A DNA stretch of 64,000 bases from Serratia marcescens (GCF_006715005.1 NZ_VFMJ01000001.1:1116001-1180000), one strand, 5' to 3'; numbered from the stretch's first letter, positions 1 to 8,844 are shown. The notes: generated from the letters alone by a model not told the origin. Program-made: numbers and translations.

Positions 1-33
1 CAGGAGAAACGCGCGCTGGCGCTGGTGCGTTGA
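1..33 (+). CDS. 3' end of an unidentified gene (partial)
   Basis: The first 33 bases read open in frame 1 as QEKRALALVR and then a TGA stop. This is compatible with the tail of a plus-strand gene that begins before the window and converges on amn. Ten residues are too few to recognise a family, and the reading could be chance. Confidence 0.3.
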   Translation, partial: QEKRALALVR

Positions 34-34
34 G

Positions 35-60
35 GAAAAAACGGCCCGCCGCAGCGGGCC
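35..60 (-). terminator. Rho-independent terminator of amn
   Basis: A 7-bp GC stem (43-49 with 54-60, loop of 4) is followed on the minus strand by a run of six T. It lies 10 bases beyond the amn stop codon. It may also end the plus-strand gene that stops at 33. Confidence 0.75.
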
Positions 61-69
61 TGAGCACCG

Positions 70-1533
70 TTACCGGAACGGCGGTTCGTTGAAGGTGCGC
101 AGCTTGCGCGAGTGCAGGCGATCGCCCTCGGCGCGCAGCAGATCGATGGCGCAGATGCCGATCTGCAGGTGCTCGGAGATCGCCCCTTCGTAGAAGCGGT
201 TGGCCTGGCCCGGCAGTTTTATTTCGCCGTGCAGCGGTTTGTCGGAGACGCACAGCAGCGTGCCGTACGGCACCCGGAAGCGGTAACCCTGGGCGGCGAT
301 GGTGGCGCTCTCCATGTCGACCGCCACCGCGCGGCTAAGGTTGAAACGCCGCGCCGAAGCGGAATAGCGCAGCTCCCAGTTGCGATCGTCGGTGGTGACC
401 ACGGTGCCGGTGCGCAAACGCTGTTTGACTTCTTCACCAGGCATGCCGCTGACCATCTTGGTGGCGTCGTACAGGGCGCGCTGCACCTCGGCGATGCTCG
501 GGATCGGGATATCCGGCGGCAGCACCGCATCCAGCACGTGATCGTCGCGCAGATAGGCGTGGGCCAGCACATAGTCGCCGATCTTCTGGCTTTCGCGCAG
601 GCCGCCGCAGTGGCCGATCATCAGCCAGGCGCTCGGGCGCAGCACCGCCAGGTGATCGCAGATGGTTTTGGCGTTGGACGGGCCGACGCCGATGTTAATC
701 AGCGTGATGCCCTGGCCGGTACGCGAGATCAGGTGATAGGCCGGCATCTGGTGGTTTTTCCACGCCAGATCGGACACCGCCTGCTCGGGCGCGCTGGTTT
801 CCGGCGTGATGTAGGTGCCGCCGGCGCTGGAGAGTGCGATATACGGGCTGGCCGGATCGGCGATCTGCGCGCAGGCCCAGCGCACGAACTCATCCACATA
901 GCGGGTGTAGTTGGTGAACAGCACGAACGGCTGGAAATGCTCCACCGGCGTGCCGGTGTAGTGCCGCAGACGCGCCAGCGAGAAATCCGCGCGCAGCGCA
1001 TCGAAATGCGACAGCGGGAAATGGTTGTCGGTGGCGTGATACAGGCCGTCGGCGGTCTCGTCACCGATCTGCGCCAGCTCGGTGGTGGGGAAATGCTGCG
1101 CGATGCCGGCGCTCATTGAGCGATCGAGCGCCAGGCTGGAACCGTCGATCACGTAAGGGAACGGGATCTCCTGCTGCGACGGCGCCACTTCGATATGGGC
1201 GGCGTAATCGTGCTCCAGCATCGCCAGCTGTTCGGCCAGATAGTGGCGGAACAGCTGCGGCCGGGTCACGGTGGTGCTGTAGCTGCCGGGATGGGTAAAG
1301 CGGCCGAAGGCGCGGGTTTTGTTCGGGCCGGATTGCTGCCCGTCCCAGCTGACACGCAGCTCGGGATACACGAACAGCCCGGCGGCGCGCGCCTGCGCAT
1401 CCGGCAACGTGCCGTGGCTGATAAAGTCGCTGACCGCCTGACGCAGCGCGTCTACCGCGGCGTCATACAGGGCTTCCAGTTGATCGAGTGCCTGATCGGC
1501 GCTGAGGCCGCTGCGAGGTGGGGCATAGCTCAT
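70..1533 (-). CDS. amn: AMP nucleosidase
   Basis: Hydrolyses AMP to adenine and ribose 5-phosphate in the cytoplasm, part of purine balance. The 487 residues match the usual length of enterobacterial Amn (about 484). The N-terminal part is the AMP_N regulatory domain (with WDGQQSGPNKTRAFGRF near residue 63). The C-terminal half is a nucleoside-phosphorylase fold, with INIGVGPSNAKTICDH, a GHCGGLR motif and the late VDMESATIAAQG segment that carries the ribose-contacting Met-Glu of the family. The start has a good ribosome site (AAGGAG, 6-7 bases upstream). It is a single-gene unit with its own terminator downstream. Confidence 0.95.
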   Translation of the reverse strand: MSYAPPRSGLSADQALDQLEALYDAAVDALRQAVSDFISHGTLPDAQARAAGLFVYPELRVSWDGQQSGPNKTRAFGRFTHPGSYSTTVTRPQLFRHYLAEQLAMLEHDYAAHIEVAPSQQEIPFPYVIDGSSLALDRSMSAGIAQHFPTTELAQIGDETADGLYHATDNHFPLSHFDALRADFSLARLRHYTGTPVEHFQPFVLFTNYTRYVDEFVRWACAQIADPASPYIALSSAGGTYITPETSAPEQAVSDLAWKNHQMPAYHLISRTGQGITLINIGVGPSNAKTICDHLAVLRPSAWLMIGHCGGLRESQKIGDYVLAHAYLRDDHVLDAVLPPDIPIPSIAEVQRALYDATKMVSGMPGEEVKQRLRTGTVVTTDDRNWELRYSASARRFNLSRAVAVDMESATIAAQGYRFRVPYGTLLCVSDKPLHGEIKLPGQANRFYEGAISEHLQIGICAIDLLRAEGDRLHSRKLRTFNEPPFR

Positions 1534-1671
1534 ACTTTCTCCTTGGATGTCCCGGCTCTGTGGCGGGGCTGCGGCGTTTTACCGTCACAGGTTAGCCGAA
1601 GAAGGGCGTAAAAGCTTGGTCGAAATGACGGGCGCGGCAAAGAAAACGCCGCGCCCGTAGCGTGCCGGGGG

Positions 1672-3975
1672 TCAGGAGGCGGGGCTTGCCGCTTCGACCT
1701 TCAGCGACACCAGCCCGATGCCCAGCTTCTTCGGCGTGAAGCCGCCGCTGGCGCTCTCTTTCGGCTCGGTGGGGGCCGGCGGGGTAATGCTGATCTTCTG
1801 CGCGCCGTGCGGGTTGTCGAAGCGCAGGGTGACGGTGCTGTCCTGTTCGCCGAGCGACACGAAACGCTCTTCGTCGCCGACGCGCACCGAAATCGGTTCG
1901 CCGACGTTGTTGCCGTAGGCGCGGGCGCGCAGCACCAGAACGAAGGTCTTCGGCAGCGGGTCGACGTAATCGATGTCGACCGCCGGCGCCAGGTTGGCGT
2001 CGGACCAGCGGCCCCACTCCTCGACGCCGGAAACGCCGGTGATGGCCTTCACCTGCTCCGGCAGGCCGGGCAGCATGAACTCGATGCTGTCCGCCTGGTA
2101 CTTCATCGCCGCGTCGTCCACCTGCAGGCGAGCGACGGCGTTTTGGTAATCGGCGACGCTGTCCGCCGCCGGGGCGGTAAAGTTCACCTTACCGCGGAAG
2201 CGTTCGCCGCTGGCCTGCACGATCTGCGGCGGCGAGGCCAGGGTGCCGGAGGCCACGCAGATGTCGGTGCTCAGCGCCAGTTTCGGCGCCCAGACCCGGC
2301 CGATCTCGTAGCATTTATCGACCCAGACGAATTTCTCTCCCGCCCCCAGTCCGGCCAGCTGCTTGCGCAGCGGGGTGGAGAGGTAGACGTTGAACATCGG
2401 TTCGATACGGTTATCGCCCACCCGCAGGATGAACGGCACCTTGTAGGTGACGCCGGAGAAGCTGAAGCTACGCTGGCGCGTATCCACGCTGTAGTCGCTG
2501 ATGCGGTTCGGCAGGCCCCACTGGTTGATCACCGCCGGTTTCCAGCCGTTGATTTTCTCTTCGATGTTCAGGAACACCGTAGACAGCGACGGCGCCGACA
2601 GGCTGCTGCGGCCGAGGCCGATGTAGTTGTCGCCGCCCATCACGTCCAGCACCGTGGCGCCGTTGTCCAGCGTGCTGCGTTTCTCGTTGCGCTGTTCCGC
2701 CAGTGGCCGGGTGCCGTCGATGATAAAGAACAGGTTGCGGCGCTTCTGTTTGGTCAGGATATCGTAGGCGGTGTTGTTCATCGCCAGATGATCGGAGGAC
2801 ACCACGATCACGGTGTTGTTGAAATAGGGCGAGCGTTTGATCTTGTCGATCAGCGCGGCGATGTGTTGCTGGCTGCAGGCCACCGCGCTCAGCGAGCGGT
2901 TTTCCTTGTTCTGCCAGGCGTAACTTCTCTTGCTGCAGCCGGCGGAGATAAAGCCGTCCGGGTGATGGGTATCGACGGTCAGGGTAAACAGCGAGAAGGG
3001 TTGGCGCTGTTTGGACAGCTCGACGAACTTGCCGTATACCACGTCCAGCACGCTGTCGTCGTACCAGCCCCAGTCGTTTTTGTAGCTCGGATCGGCGACC
3101 CGATCGCGCAGCTCTTTGAAGCCATAAACGTGGTCGAAGCCGTGGGATTTCAGGAAGGTGTCTTTACCGGCGAACGCCAGCTCGGCGCCCTGATAGAAAT
3201 AGTTGCTGTAGCCGGCGGCCTTCAGCACGTCGCCCAGGCAGACGTTCTCCGGGTAGAAGGTGGAGACCGCGCTGGAGGCGTTGCCGTCGAAGGGGGCGAA
3301 CAGCGGAATGCCGCACTGCGAGGCGACCATGCCGGCGATGGTGTACCCGGTGCCCGGCAACTGCTGGGTGTTGCTGAAATCGATGCTGTCCGTGCGCAGG
3401 GCGTTCAGCTCGTCGGCCAGGCCGGGAAACAGCTCGGTGTTGAAGTAGGTGCGCTCCAGGCTCTCGGCATAGATGTACACCAGGTTCGGCCGTTTGCCCT
3501 GCACGGTCTTTTTCGGCGCCTTGTAGTAGGTGGTGAAATCGGCGGTATCGCCGACGATCTGGCTCTTGACCAGCAGCGAGATGTCCTGAAACGCCGGGGT
3601 GGTGCCGACCGAAAACAGCGCCAGCAGCACGGCGACGACGCTGTAGGCCACGCTGCTGCCTTTGGCCTTGCGGCGCAGCAGGCTGCGGGCCAGCACCGCG
3701 AAGATAAGCCCCAACCCCGCCAGCAGGCCGATAAACGGCAGCACGTATTTGCTGATGCCCGCACCTTTGAGGCTGCTGGTGACGGTGTAAATCACCGCGT
3801 CGGTGATGCCGTCGCCGGTGAAGTAGTTGCTGGCGATCAGGATGACGTTCAGCACCAGATAGCTGCCGAGCAGCGTCAGCAAAATGGCGAACCACCAGCG
3901 GTTGGCGGCGGCCCGGGTGCGATAAATCAAAATCGATGCGAAGAAAAGCACAAACGACACTACTGCAGAAACCAT
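1672..3975 (-). CDS. opgB: Phosphoglycerol transferase I (osmoregulated periplasmic glucan decoration)
   Basis: Membrane enzyme that moves phosphoglycerol from phosphatidylglycerol to periplasmic glucans. From the ATG at 3975 it has 767 residues, close to E. coli OpgB (763), and it aligns with that protein along its whole length as I remember it: SQCGIPLFAPF, GFDHVYGF, FSLFTLTVDTHHPDG, VVSSDHLAMNNTA and GGDNYIGLGRSSLS. Several hydrophobic segments fill the first 150 residues, followed by a sulfatase/alkaline-phosphatase-like catalytic domain. The frame stays open 18 codons upstream to 4029. I prefer the ATG at 3975 because the protein then begins as E. coli OpgB does and an AAGG lies upstream. 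Confidence 0.93.
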   Translation of the reverse strand: MVSAVVSFVLFFASILIYRTRAAANRWWFAILLTLLGSYLVLNVILIASNYFTGDGITDAVIYTVTSSLKGAGISKYVLPFIGLLAGLGLIFAVLARSLLRRKAKGSSVAYSVVAVLLALFSVGTTPAFQDISLLVKSQIVGDTADFTTYYKAPKKTVQGKRPNLVYIYAESLERTYFNTELFPGLADELNALRTDSIDFSNTQQLPGTGYTIAGMVASQCGIPLFAPFDGNASSAVSTFYPENVCLGDVLKAAGYSNYFYQGAELAFAGKDTFLKSHGFDHVYGFKELRDRVADPSYKNDWGWYDDSVLDVVYGKFVELSKQRQPFSLFTLTVDTHHPDGFISAGCSKRSYAWQNKENRSLSAVACSQQHIAALIDKIKRSPYFNNTVIVVSSDHLAMNNTAYDILTKQKRRNLFFIIDGTRPLAEQRNEKRSTLDNGATVLDVMGGDNYIGLGRSSLSAPSLSTVFLNIEEKINGWKPAVINQWGLPNRISDYSVDTRQRSFSFSGVTYKVPFILRVGDNRIEPMFNVYLSTPLRKQLAGLGAGEKFVWVDKCYEIGRVWAPKLALSTDICVASGTLASPPQIVQASGERFRGKVNFTAPAADSVADYQNAVARLQVDDAAMKYQADSIEFMLPGLPEQVKAITGVSGVEEWGRWSDANLAPAVDIDYVDPLPKTFVLVLRARAYGNNVGEPISVRVGDEERFVSLGEQDSTVTLRFDNPHGAQKISITPPAPTEPKESASGGFTPKKLGIGLVSLKVEAASPAS

Positions 3976-4156
3976 CCGTCGAACCTTGTCTGGAGGGGAG
4001 AAAAACGTGACCGTCATGACGGCTTGCACCGTCAGATAACGCTATATAGCGTGTTGAATGCGACAGGGTCAATGCGACGACGCCGCGATATGCGCCGGGA
4101 ATGCCTTGCTCTATGACGATATTGTGACATTGCCCCCATTATAGAGGCTTCGCGGG

Positions 4157-4198
4157 GTAAAAAAAGCGAAAAGCCCGCCAGAGCGTGCTCTGCGGGCT
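4157..4198 (-). terminator. Terminator downstream of the Cyt-like gene
   Basis: A strong hairpin (4172-4184 with 4187-4198, with one bulged base) is followed on the minus strand by two T tracts (4167-4171 and 4159-4165). It lies about 40 bases past the stop of the Cyt-like gene and separates it from opgB. Confidence 0.7.
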
Positions 4199-4240
4199 GG
4201 CGGCCGCTTTACGAAGGTAAAGGCGGCGAGTGCGATTTTA

Positions 4241-4960
4241 TTAGACGCGGCGCGGGCCGTCGCCGATCAGGACGCTGAGCACTTCTGCGGCTTCGGCGTT
4301 TTTAGCGGCGGGTTTGGCCAACTGGGCCGTCGTCAGCGCCTGGATGCGGCAGGAGTAGGATTCTTTGTCTGTTAAGGTGATAAAGAGCACCCGCTCATAT
4401 TCTTTATTGACTTCAATGGTTAACCCCATCGGGCAGGTTAACAGCACCAGCCCGGTCGGGCCGGCTTCGACAGAGAAAGTAATATTGTATTGGTAAGTGG
4501 TTTTCGTGTCTTTTTTCTTCTCCCAGAAGATCCAGGCGCTGTCTTTGGTTTCGTCCAGCCCGACGTAGGCGCCCTCAATGGCTGATTGAAGCTGTTGGGC
4601 CGGGGCGGGAGCCAATACGATGCCCAGAACCGTTTTGATCGTCGACAGCACCATGTCGGTCATGACGGAGGTTCTTGAGTCAGACGTTTCTTTTTTAATG
4701 TCGGTATAATTAGTGACTGAAAGCTCTGGGTTTTGGTTGACCAGCTCCATGGCTTTCTGCACATCGAATCGTAGCGAGTTGTTTTCGGCGGGAACCAGCG
4801 CGCCCTGGAAAAGGGCCGCCGTTTTCAATGCCAGAATTAAAACGGACGGGTCGGTAATTGAAATGATATTGTCGAAATTATTATCATCGGCAACCAACCG
4901 AATAAACAGGTTTTTGGTTATTACCGGGCTGCTGATTGAGGCTTTCTTTTTATCCAACAT
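4241..4960 (-). CDS. Cyt-type cytolytic delta-endotoxin homologue
   Basis: The 239-residue protein is a clear relative of the Bacillus thuringiensis Cyt1/Cyt2 pore-forming cytolysins (Pfam CytB), which are about 250 residues long. Matching segments, compared with Cyt2Aa from memory, are: AALFQGALVP (Cyt2 has ANAFQGAIDP), then FDVQKAMELVNQNP, IEGAYVGLDETKDSAWIFW (Cyt2 has DEAWIFW), YQYNITFSVE and the C-terminal VLFITLTDKESYSCRIQALT. The known family acts on membrane lipids, mainly of insect cells; activity here is inferred. There is no signal peptide and no transport gene beside it, so how it would leave the cell is unclear. A GAGGAAAT ribosome site precedes the ATG. The gene stands alone with its own terminator. 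Its AT-rich upstream DNA differs from the neighbouring genes and suggests acquisition. Confidence 0.85.
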   Translation of the reverse strand: MLDKKKASISSPVITKNLFIRLVADDNNFDNIISITDPSVLILALKTAALFQGALVPAENNSLRFDVQKAMELVNQNPELSVTNYTDIKKETSDSRTSVMTDMVLSTIKTVLGIVLAPAPAQQLQSAIEGAYVGLDETKDSAWIFWEKKKDTKTTYQYNITFSVEAGPTGLVLLTCPMGLTIEVNKEYERVLFITLTDKESYSCRIQALTTAQLAKPAAKNAEAAEVLSVLIGDGPRRV

Positions 4961-4988
4961 GTTGATTTCCTCTCGTATAGGGTTGATG

Positions 4989-5012
4989 GTTTCACGAAAT
5001 ATTTCGTGAAAC
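4989..5012. promoter_or_regulatory. Perfect 24-bp palindrome upstream of the Cyt-like gene
   Basis: The half site GTTTCACGAAAT is followed directly by its exact reverse complement. It lies 28 bases upstream of the Cyt-like start codon, so it is either an operator close to the promoter or a hairpin in the leader. A symmetric site of this length is typical of a dimeric repressor. No regulator gene lies next to it. Confidence 0.6.
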
Positions 5013-5488
5013 GGATACTCTCTATTTTCAACTTCACGGATTTATTGATTTTTCAGCATCGGAGCGGGAGATGGCGTTATGAAATAATTATTGTTGCGCA
5101 TAAGCGCGAAAACCGTGCCGCGTATATCTCTGCGGGCGTTGAAATAATGACGTGAAATCTCCTTGCTCGGACACTAAGTATTAATTGTCGGTGCGAGTTT
5201 ATTCAATGTTAGCGGGTATTATATTTTGGTATATAAGAGTGTGGTTTCTCTGAGGGATATTATTAGTAGATAAAACAATCGTGGTTTTTTAATCGAAATT
5301 AATTATTAGCGTGGATGGTTTTTTGCGGGTAATTATTTTAACGGATACCGTTTTGACGATAACGTTTAATCGTCGAATGCTGAGAGAATCATTTTTCGAG
5401 GCGGGTATTTTCAGGTGAGCGCATGTGGCCGTGAAACGGCGTTTTACGGGCGCCTGGCCCCGTCGCTCGATTTTCGCGGAGCGATGGG
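5013..5488. other. Non-coding region between the Cyt-like gene and thiY
   Basis: About 480 bases without a credible gene. From 5040 to 5400 the DNA is clearly richer in A and T than its surroundings and has many TATTAT-like stretches that could hold a minus-strand promoter for the Cyt-like gene. No specific promoter could be fixed by eye. Confidence 0.5.
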
Positions 5489-5523
5489 GTCACCGCCGGC
5501 GGGCAGCGCGCGCCGGCGGTGAC
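5489..5523 (-). terminator. Strong hairpin after thiY
   Basis: A 13-bp perfect GC-rich stem (5489-5501 with 5511-5523) begins 4 bases past the thiY stop. There is no T run after it on the minus strand. It may be a factor-assisted end or an mRNA-protecting hairpin rather than a classic terminator. Confidence 0.45.
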
Positions 5524-5527
5524 AATC

Positions 5528-6463
5528 TCAACGTAATTCGACGGCGTATGCCTCGAGCGGGGTGATTTTCTTGATCAGCTTGTTGTCGAACAGGAACTGT
5601 TCGTAAGCCTGGTAGCGCGCGCGATCCAACTTGGCCGGATCGCGGGCGAACAGCGGCAGGCTGGCTTGCCACGCCTGTTTGTTCAACTCGGTATTCAGCT
5701 CCGGGTGCGCTTTGGCGAACGCCAGCCAGGTGTCCTGCGGGTGCGCATGCAGGTAGTCGCTGCCTTGCTTCAACGCGGCGAGGAACTTGCGGATTTTCGG
5801 CTCGTTCACCGCATCGCGGTTGGCGACGATGATCAGCTCGTCGTAGGCCGGCACGCCGTAATCTTCGACGTTGAACACCACCGGCGTCTTGCCCTGCAGT
5901 TTCAGCTCCAGCGCTTCGATGTTGCGGTAGCCGCCGATCACCGCATCGACCTGGCCCGCCAGCAGGGCGCTGGTCAGCTGGAAGTTGACGTTGATGAGCT
6001 TGATGTCCTGCGGCTTGAGGTGCTCGTGTTCGACCATGGTGGCCAGCGTCGCCTGTTCGATGCCGCTGACCGAGTAACCCACCGTTTTGCCCTTGAGATC
6101 CGCCGGCGACGTGATGTTTTTATCCAGCGCGATCACCGTATTCAACGGCGTGTTGATCAGCGTGCCGACGCGCATCAGCGGCAGGCCCTGATCGGCGAAG
6201 AAATGCAGCTGCGGCTGATAGGTGATGGCGAGGTCGGCCTGTTTGGCGGCCACCAGCCGCGGCGGCAGCGCCGGATCGGACGGCGGCACGATCTTGACGT
6301 CCAGCCCTGCGGCCTTGAAGGCGCCGATCTGCTCGGCCACCATAATCGGCGCGTGATCGGGGTTGATGTACCAGTCGAGCACCAGCGTCAGCTTTTCGGC
6401 CGCGCCGGCCTGGCCGGTGATGGCGGCGCCCAGCAGCAGCCCGCAGAGGGTTTGTTTGATCAT
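5528..6463 (-). CDS. thiY: Thiamin-pyrimidine precursor ABC transporter, substrate-binding protein
   Basis: Periplasmic binding protein of the NMT1/ThiY family, which binds thiamin pyrimidine precursors such as formylaminopyrimidine. The 311-residue product has a cleavable signal peptide ending AGAA, then KLTLVLDWYINPDHAPIMVAEQIG, the usual opening of the family. ATIT-type ligand-lobe motifs such as DLKGKTVGYSVSG follow. I chose the ATG at 6463 because AAAGGAA lies 7 bases upstream; the frame remains open further upstream over thiX. It is the last gene of the tenA-thiZ-thiX-thiY operon. The operon context favours thiamin salvage over taurine or sulfonate transport, which uses related proteins. 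Confidence 0.85.
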   Translation of the reverse strand: MIKQTLCGLLLGAAITGQAGAAEKLTLVLDWYINPDHAPIMVAEQIGAFKAAGLDVKIVPPSDPALPPRLVAAKQADLAITYQPQLHFFADQGLPLMRVGTLINTPLNTVIALDKNITSPADLKGKTVGYSVSGIEQATLATMVEHEHLKPQDIKLINVNFQLTSALLAGQVDAVIGGYRNIEALELKLQGKTPVVFNVEDYGVPAYDELIIVANRDAVNEPKIRKFLAALKQGSDYLHAHPQDTWLAFAKAHPELNTELNKQAWQASLPLFARDPAKLDRARYQAYEQFLFDNKLIKKITPLEAYAVELR

Positions 6464-6498
6464 GGTCGTTCCTTTATCCCTGGTTATGGTTGCAATCA

Positions 6499-7266
6499 TC
6501 AGTCGTTTTCCGGCGCCCAGGCGATCAGGCGCCGCAGCAGCGCATCCACCGCGGCCCACAGCAGCACGGTCATCAGCACCAAAATAAACAGCGCGGCGAA
6601 GCAGACGTCGGTCTGCATGCGCGCGTTGGCGTTCAGCATCACGTAGCCCAGACCTTCGGCCGAGCCGACCCATTCGCCGATGATGGCGCCGATCGGCGCG
6701 ACGGCGGCGGCCATGCGCAGGCCGGAGCCGAAGGCCGGCAGCGCCGCCATCAGCCGCACGTGCCGCAGCTGCGCCCAGCGCGAAGCGCGCATCGTGCGCG
6801 CCAGATCGAGATAGTCGTTGTTGACCCGGCGCAGCCCGTCGAAAAAGGCCGACACCACCGGGAAGAAAATCACCAGCACCGCCATCGCCACCTTGGCGCT
6901 CATGCCGAAGCCGAACCACAGCACCAGCAGCGGCGCCAGGGCGAACACCGGTATCGCCTGGCTGGTGAGCACCAGCGGCATCAGCCAGCGCTGCAGCCGC
7001 GGCGAGAAGATCATGCACAGCGCCAGCGCCGCGCCGAGCATCACGCCCAGCACCAGCCCGCTGACGATCTCCGAAGCCGTGACCAGCGTGTGCCAGGCGA
7101 GATAGCCGCGCCCGTCCCACAGCGCCTGCGCCACCGCGCTCGGCGTGGGCAGCAGAAAGGCCGGAATGCCGCTTTGCGCCGCCAGCCACCACAGCAGCAG
7201 CAGCCCGGCAAACACCGTCAGCCCACGCCGCAGGCGGGTAAGCCCACGCTCTTTGGCAATCTTCAT
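6499..7266 (-). CDS. thiX: Thiamin-precursor ABC transporter, permease
   Basis: A 255-residue inner-membrane permease of the BPD_transp_1 family. It has about six hydrophobic segments and the EAA loop region (DLARTMRASRWAQLRHVRLMAALP, residues about 148-171) that docks on the ATPase. Its start overlaps the thiZ stop by 4 bases (ATGA), a sign of coupled translation. It works with ThiY and ThiZ to import a pyrimidine precursor of thiamin. Confidence 0.85.
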   Translation of the reverse strand: MKIAKERGLTRLRRGLTVFAGLLLLWWLAAQSGIPAFLLPTPSAVAQALWDGRGYLAWHTLVTASEIVSGLVLGVMLGAALALCMIFSPRLQRWLMPLVLTSQAIPVFALAPLLVLWFGFGMSAKVAMAVLVIFFPVVSAFFDGLRRVNNDYLDLARTMRASRWAQLRHVRLMAALPAFGSGLRMAAAVAPIGAIIGEWVGSAEGLGYVMLNANARMQTDVCFAALFILVLMTVLLWAAVDALLRRLIAWAPEND

Positions 7267-8003
7267 TGCGCGGCCCTCACCAGCTGTTGCAGCAGCTCGG
7301 CCTGGCTTTTCAGCAGGTCGGCGTCATCCGGCGCGCGTGGCGGTTGCCCGCTGATGCGGTGGGTATCGTCGAGGCCCAGCGGCCAGGGCGACAGCACCAG
7401 CAGCCGGTGGCTCAGGCGGCAGGCTTCCATCGGGTCGTGGGTGATCAGCAGTACGGTGTTTTGCGCCAGCAGCTCGGCGGCCAGGCTTTGGATCTCGGCG
7501 CGGGTAATGGCGTCCAGCGCGGAAAAGGGTTCGTCCATCAGCACGATCGGCTGGCGTTCGTAGAGCGTGCGGGCGATGGCGGCGCGCTGGCGCATGCCGC
7601 CGGACAGCGCGGCGGGCAGGCTGCGGCCATGCGCGACCAGGCCTACGCGCTCCAGCAGATGCGCCACCCACGCCCGATCCGTCACTTCGCCGCGCAGCCG
7701 CGAGCCGAGGGCGACGTTCTCTTCGACGGTCAGCCACGGGTAGAGCAGGTCTTTTTGCCCCATGTAGGCGATGCGCCCGGCGATCGGCAAACCGTCGCTG
7801 CCGGTCACCGTGCCCGAACTGGCCTGCGCCAGGCCGGCGATGATCTTCAGCAGGCTGGTTTTGCCGGCGCCGCTGGCGCCGAGCAGGGCGACGAAGCTGC
7901 CGCCGGCGATGTCGAAGCTCAGCCGGTCGAAGACGATTTGCTGACCGAAACGCAGGCTGAGATCCCGCACCTGGATGCCGGGCGGGAGAAGCGGGGAGGT
8001 CAT
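7263..8003 (-). CDS. thiZ: Thiamin-precursor ABC transporter, ATP-binding protein
   Basis: A 246-residue ABC ATPase of the SsuB/TauB/ThiZ group. It has Walker A GASGAGKTS, the signature LSGGMRQRAAIARTL, Walker B IVLMDEPFSALD and the H-loop LLITHD. The ATG at 8003 overlaps the tenA stop (ATGA). The open frame continues upstream inside tenA, but that part does not look like an ABC protein and is not real. It powers ThiX and ThiY. Confidence 0.88.
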   Translation of the reverse strand: MTSPLLPPGIQVRDLSLRFGQQIVFDRLSFDIAGGSFVALLGASGAGKTSLLKIIAGLAQASSGTVTGSDGLPIAGRIAYMGQKDLLYPWLTVEENVALGSRLRGEVTDRAWVAHLLERVGLVAHGRSLPAALSGGMRQRAAIARTLYERQPIVLMDEPFSALDAITRAEIQSLAAELLAQNTVLLITHDPMEACRLSHRLLVLSPWPLGLDDTHRISGQPPRAPDDADLLKSQAELLQQLVRAAQ

Positions 8004-8683
8004 GAAGCGTTCAGCCCCATCTGCCAAAATGCCGATTCCAGCTGGGTGGCGGTGGTGAAAATCTGCGCCAGCTCGGTGAGGCGGCTTTGCGCGCCGCGCT
8101 GGTGGCCGACGGTCTCGAGCAGCTCGATGGCGGCACGCACGCCGGCCAGATAGCCCTCGTCGCCGTAGTTGCGGATCCAGGAGGCGTAAGGATTGCCCTC
8201 CATCTTGGTGGCGGGATCGTGCAGCAGCCGCAGGCCGATTTCGGCATAGCCGGCCACGCAGGGCAGCAGGCCGGCCAGCAGGTCGAGGGCGTCGCCGGCA
8301 TGGCCGATATCCAGCACGTAACGGGTGTAGTTCATGGTCTCCGCCGCTTCCGGCTGGGCGGCGATCTGCGCTTCGCTCAACCCCCATTCGGCGCAGTAGG
8401 CCACGTGCAGCGGCAGTTCGGCGACGATGCCGTTGAGCGAGGCGGTGGCGGCGCGCATCTCCGGCAGGGTGCGCAGCTTGCTGACCAGCAGCGCGTAGGC
8501 GCGGGCGAAGTGCAGCAGGAACAGATAGTCCTGCGTCAGGTAGCGGCGAAAAGCGCGTTCAGGCAAGGTGCCGGCGGCCAGCTGCTGCAGAAACGGGTGA
8601 TCGACGTAATCTTGCCAGTGGCTGCCGGCATGGTGGCGCAGCCGGCCGTAAAGACCGCTTTCGAACAGGGTAGTGATGGACAT
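8000..8683 (-). CDS. tenA: TenA aminopyrimidine aminohydrolase (thiaminase II)
   Basis: A 227-residue TenA-fold protein that deaminates aminopyrimidine products of thiamin breakdown so that they can re-enter thiamin synthesis. The family marks are YLTQDYLFLLHFARAYA near residue 47, LLPCVAGYAEIG with the cysteine expected of the TenA_C subclass, and a C-terminal TQLESAFWQMG with the conserved glutamate. AGGAGGT lies directly upstream of the ATG at 8683. It is the first gene after the TPP riboswitch, followed by thiZXY with overlapping junctions. Confidence 0.9.
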   Translation of the reverse strand: MSITTLFESGLYGRLRHHAGSHWQDYVDHPFLQQLAAGTLPERAFRRYLTQDYLFLLHFARAYALLVSKLRTLPEMRAATASLNGIVAELPLHVAYCAEWGLSEAQIAAQPEAAETMNYTRYVLDIGHAGDALDLLAGLLPCVAGYAEIGLRLLHDPATKMEGNPYASWIRNYGDEGYLAGVRAAIELLETVGHQRGAQSRLTELAQIFTTATQLESAFWQMGLNAS

Positions 8684-8756
8684 GGGACCTCCTTGAGTCA
8701 GTGGAGATCCGGGCACGCTGGGGTATGAACAGGCAACGGGTGAGAGCGTTGTTGCC

Positions 8757-8844
8757 TAACCGTCCCTTCGCTGGCATGACCCAGATCAGGTTCAAAGGGT
8801 TCGGCTTGCGCCATCTCAGCCCGTAACAGGACACCCCTCGGAGC
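8757..8844 (-). ncRNA. TPP riboswitch (THI element)
   Basis: On the minus strand this leader contains the conserved TPP aptamer core: GAGGGGTG, then GGGCTGAGA, ACCCTTTGAACCTGATCTGG and GTCATGCCAGCGAAGGGA, in the right order and spacing. It ends about 70 bases upstream of the tenA start. Binding of thiamin pyrophosphate is expected to switch the tenA-thiZXY operon off. Confidence 0.95.

Noticed and set aside
112..1119. Long plus-strand frame opposite amn
   Set aside because: Low-complexity, arginine-, alanine- and glutamine-rich translation typical of the antisense of a GC-rich gene; amn on the other strand is certain.
1807..4116. 769-codon plus-strand frame opposite opgB
   Set aside because: Antisense shadow of a clearly recognised gene, with biased composition and no family motifs.
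5528..6463. Taurine or sulfonate (TauA/SsuA) binding protein
   Set aside because: The fold family is shared, but the operon with tenA behind a TPP riboswitch points to a thiamin precursor.
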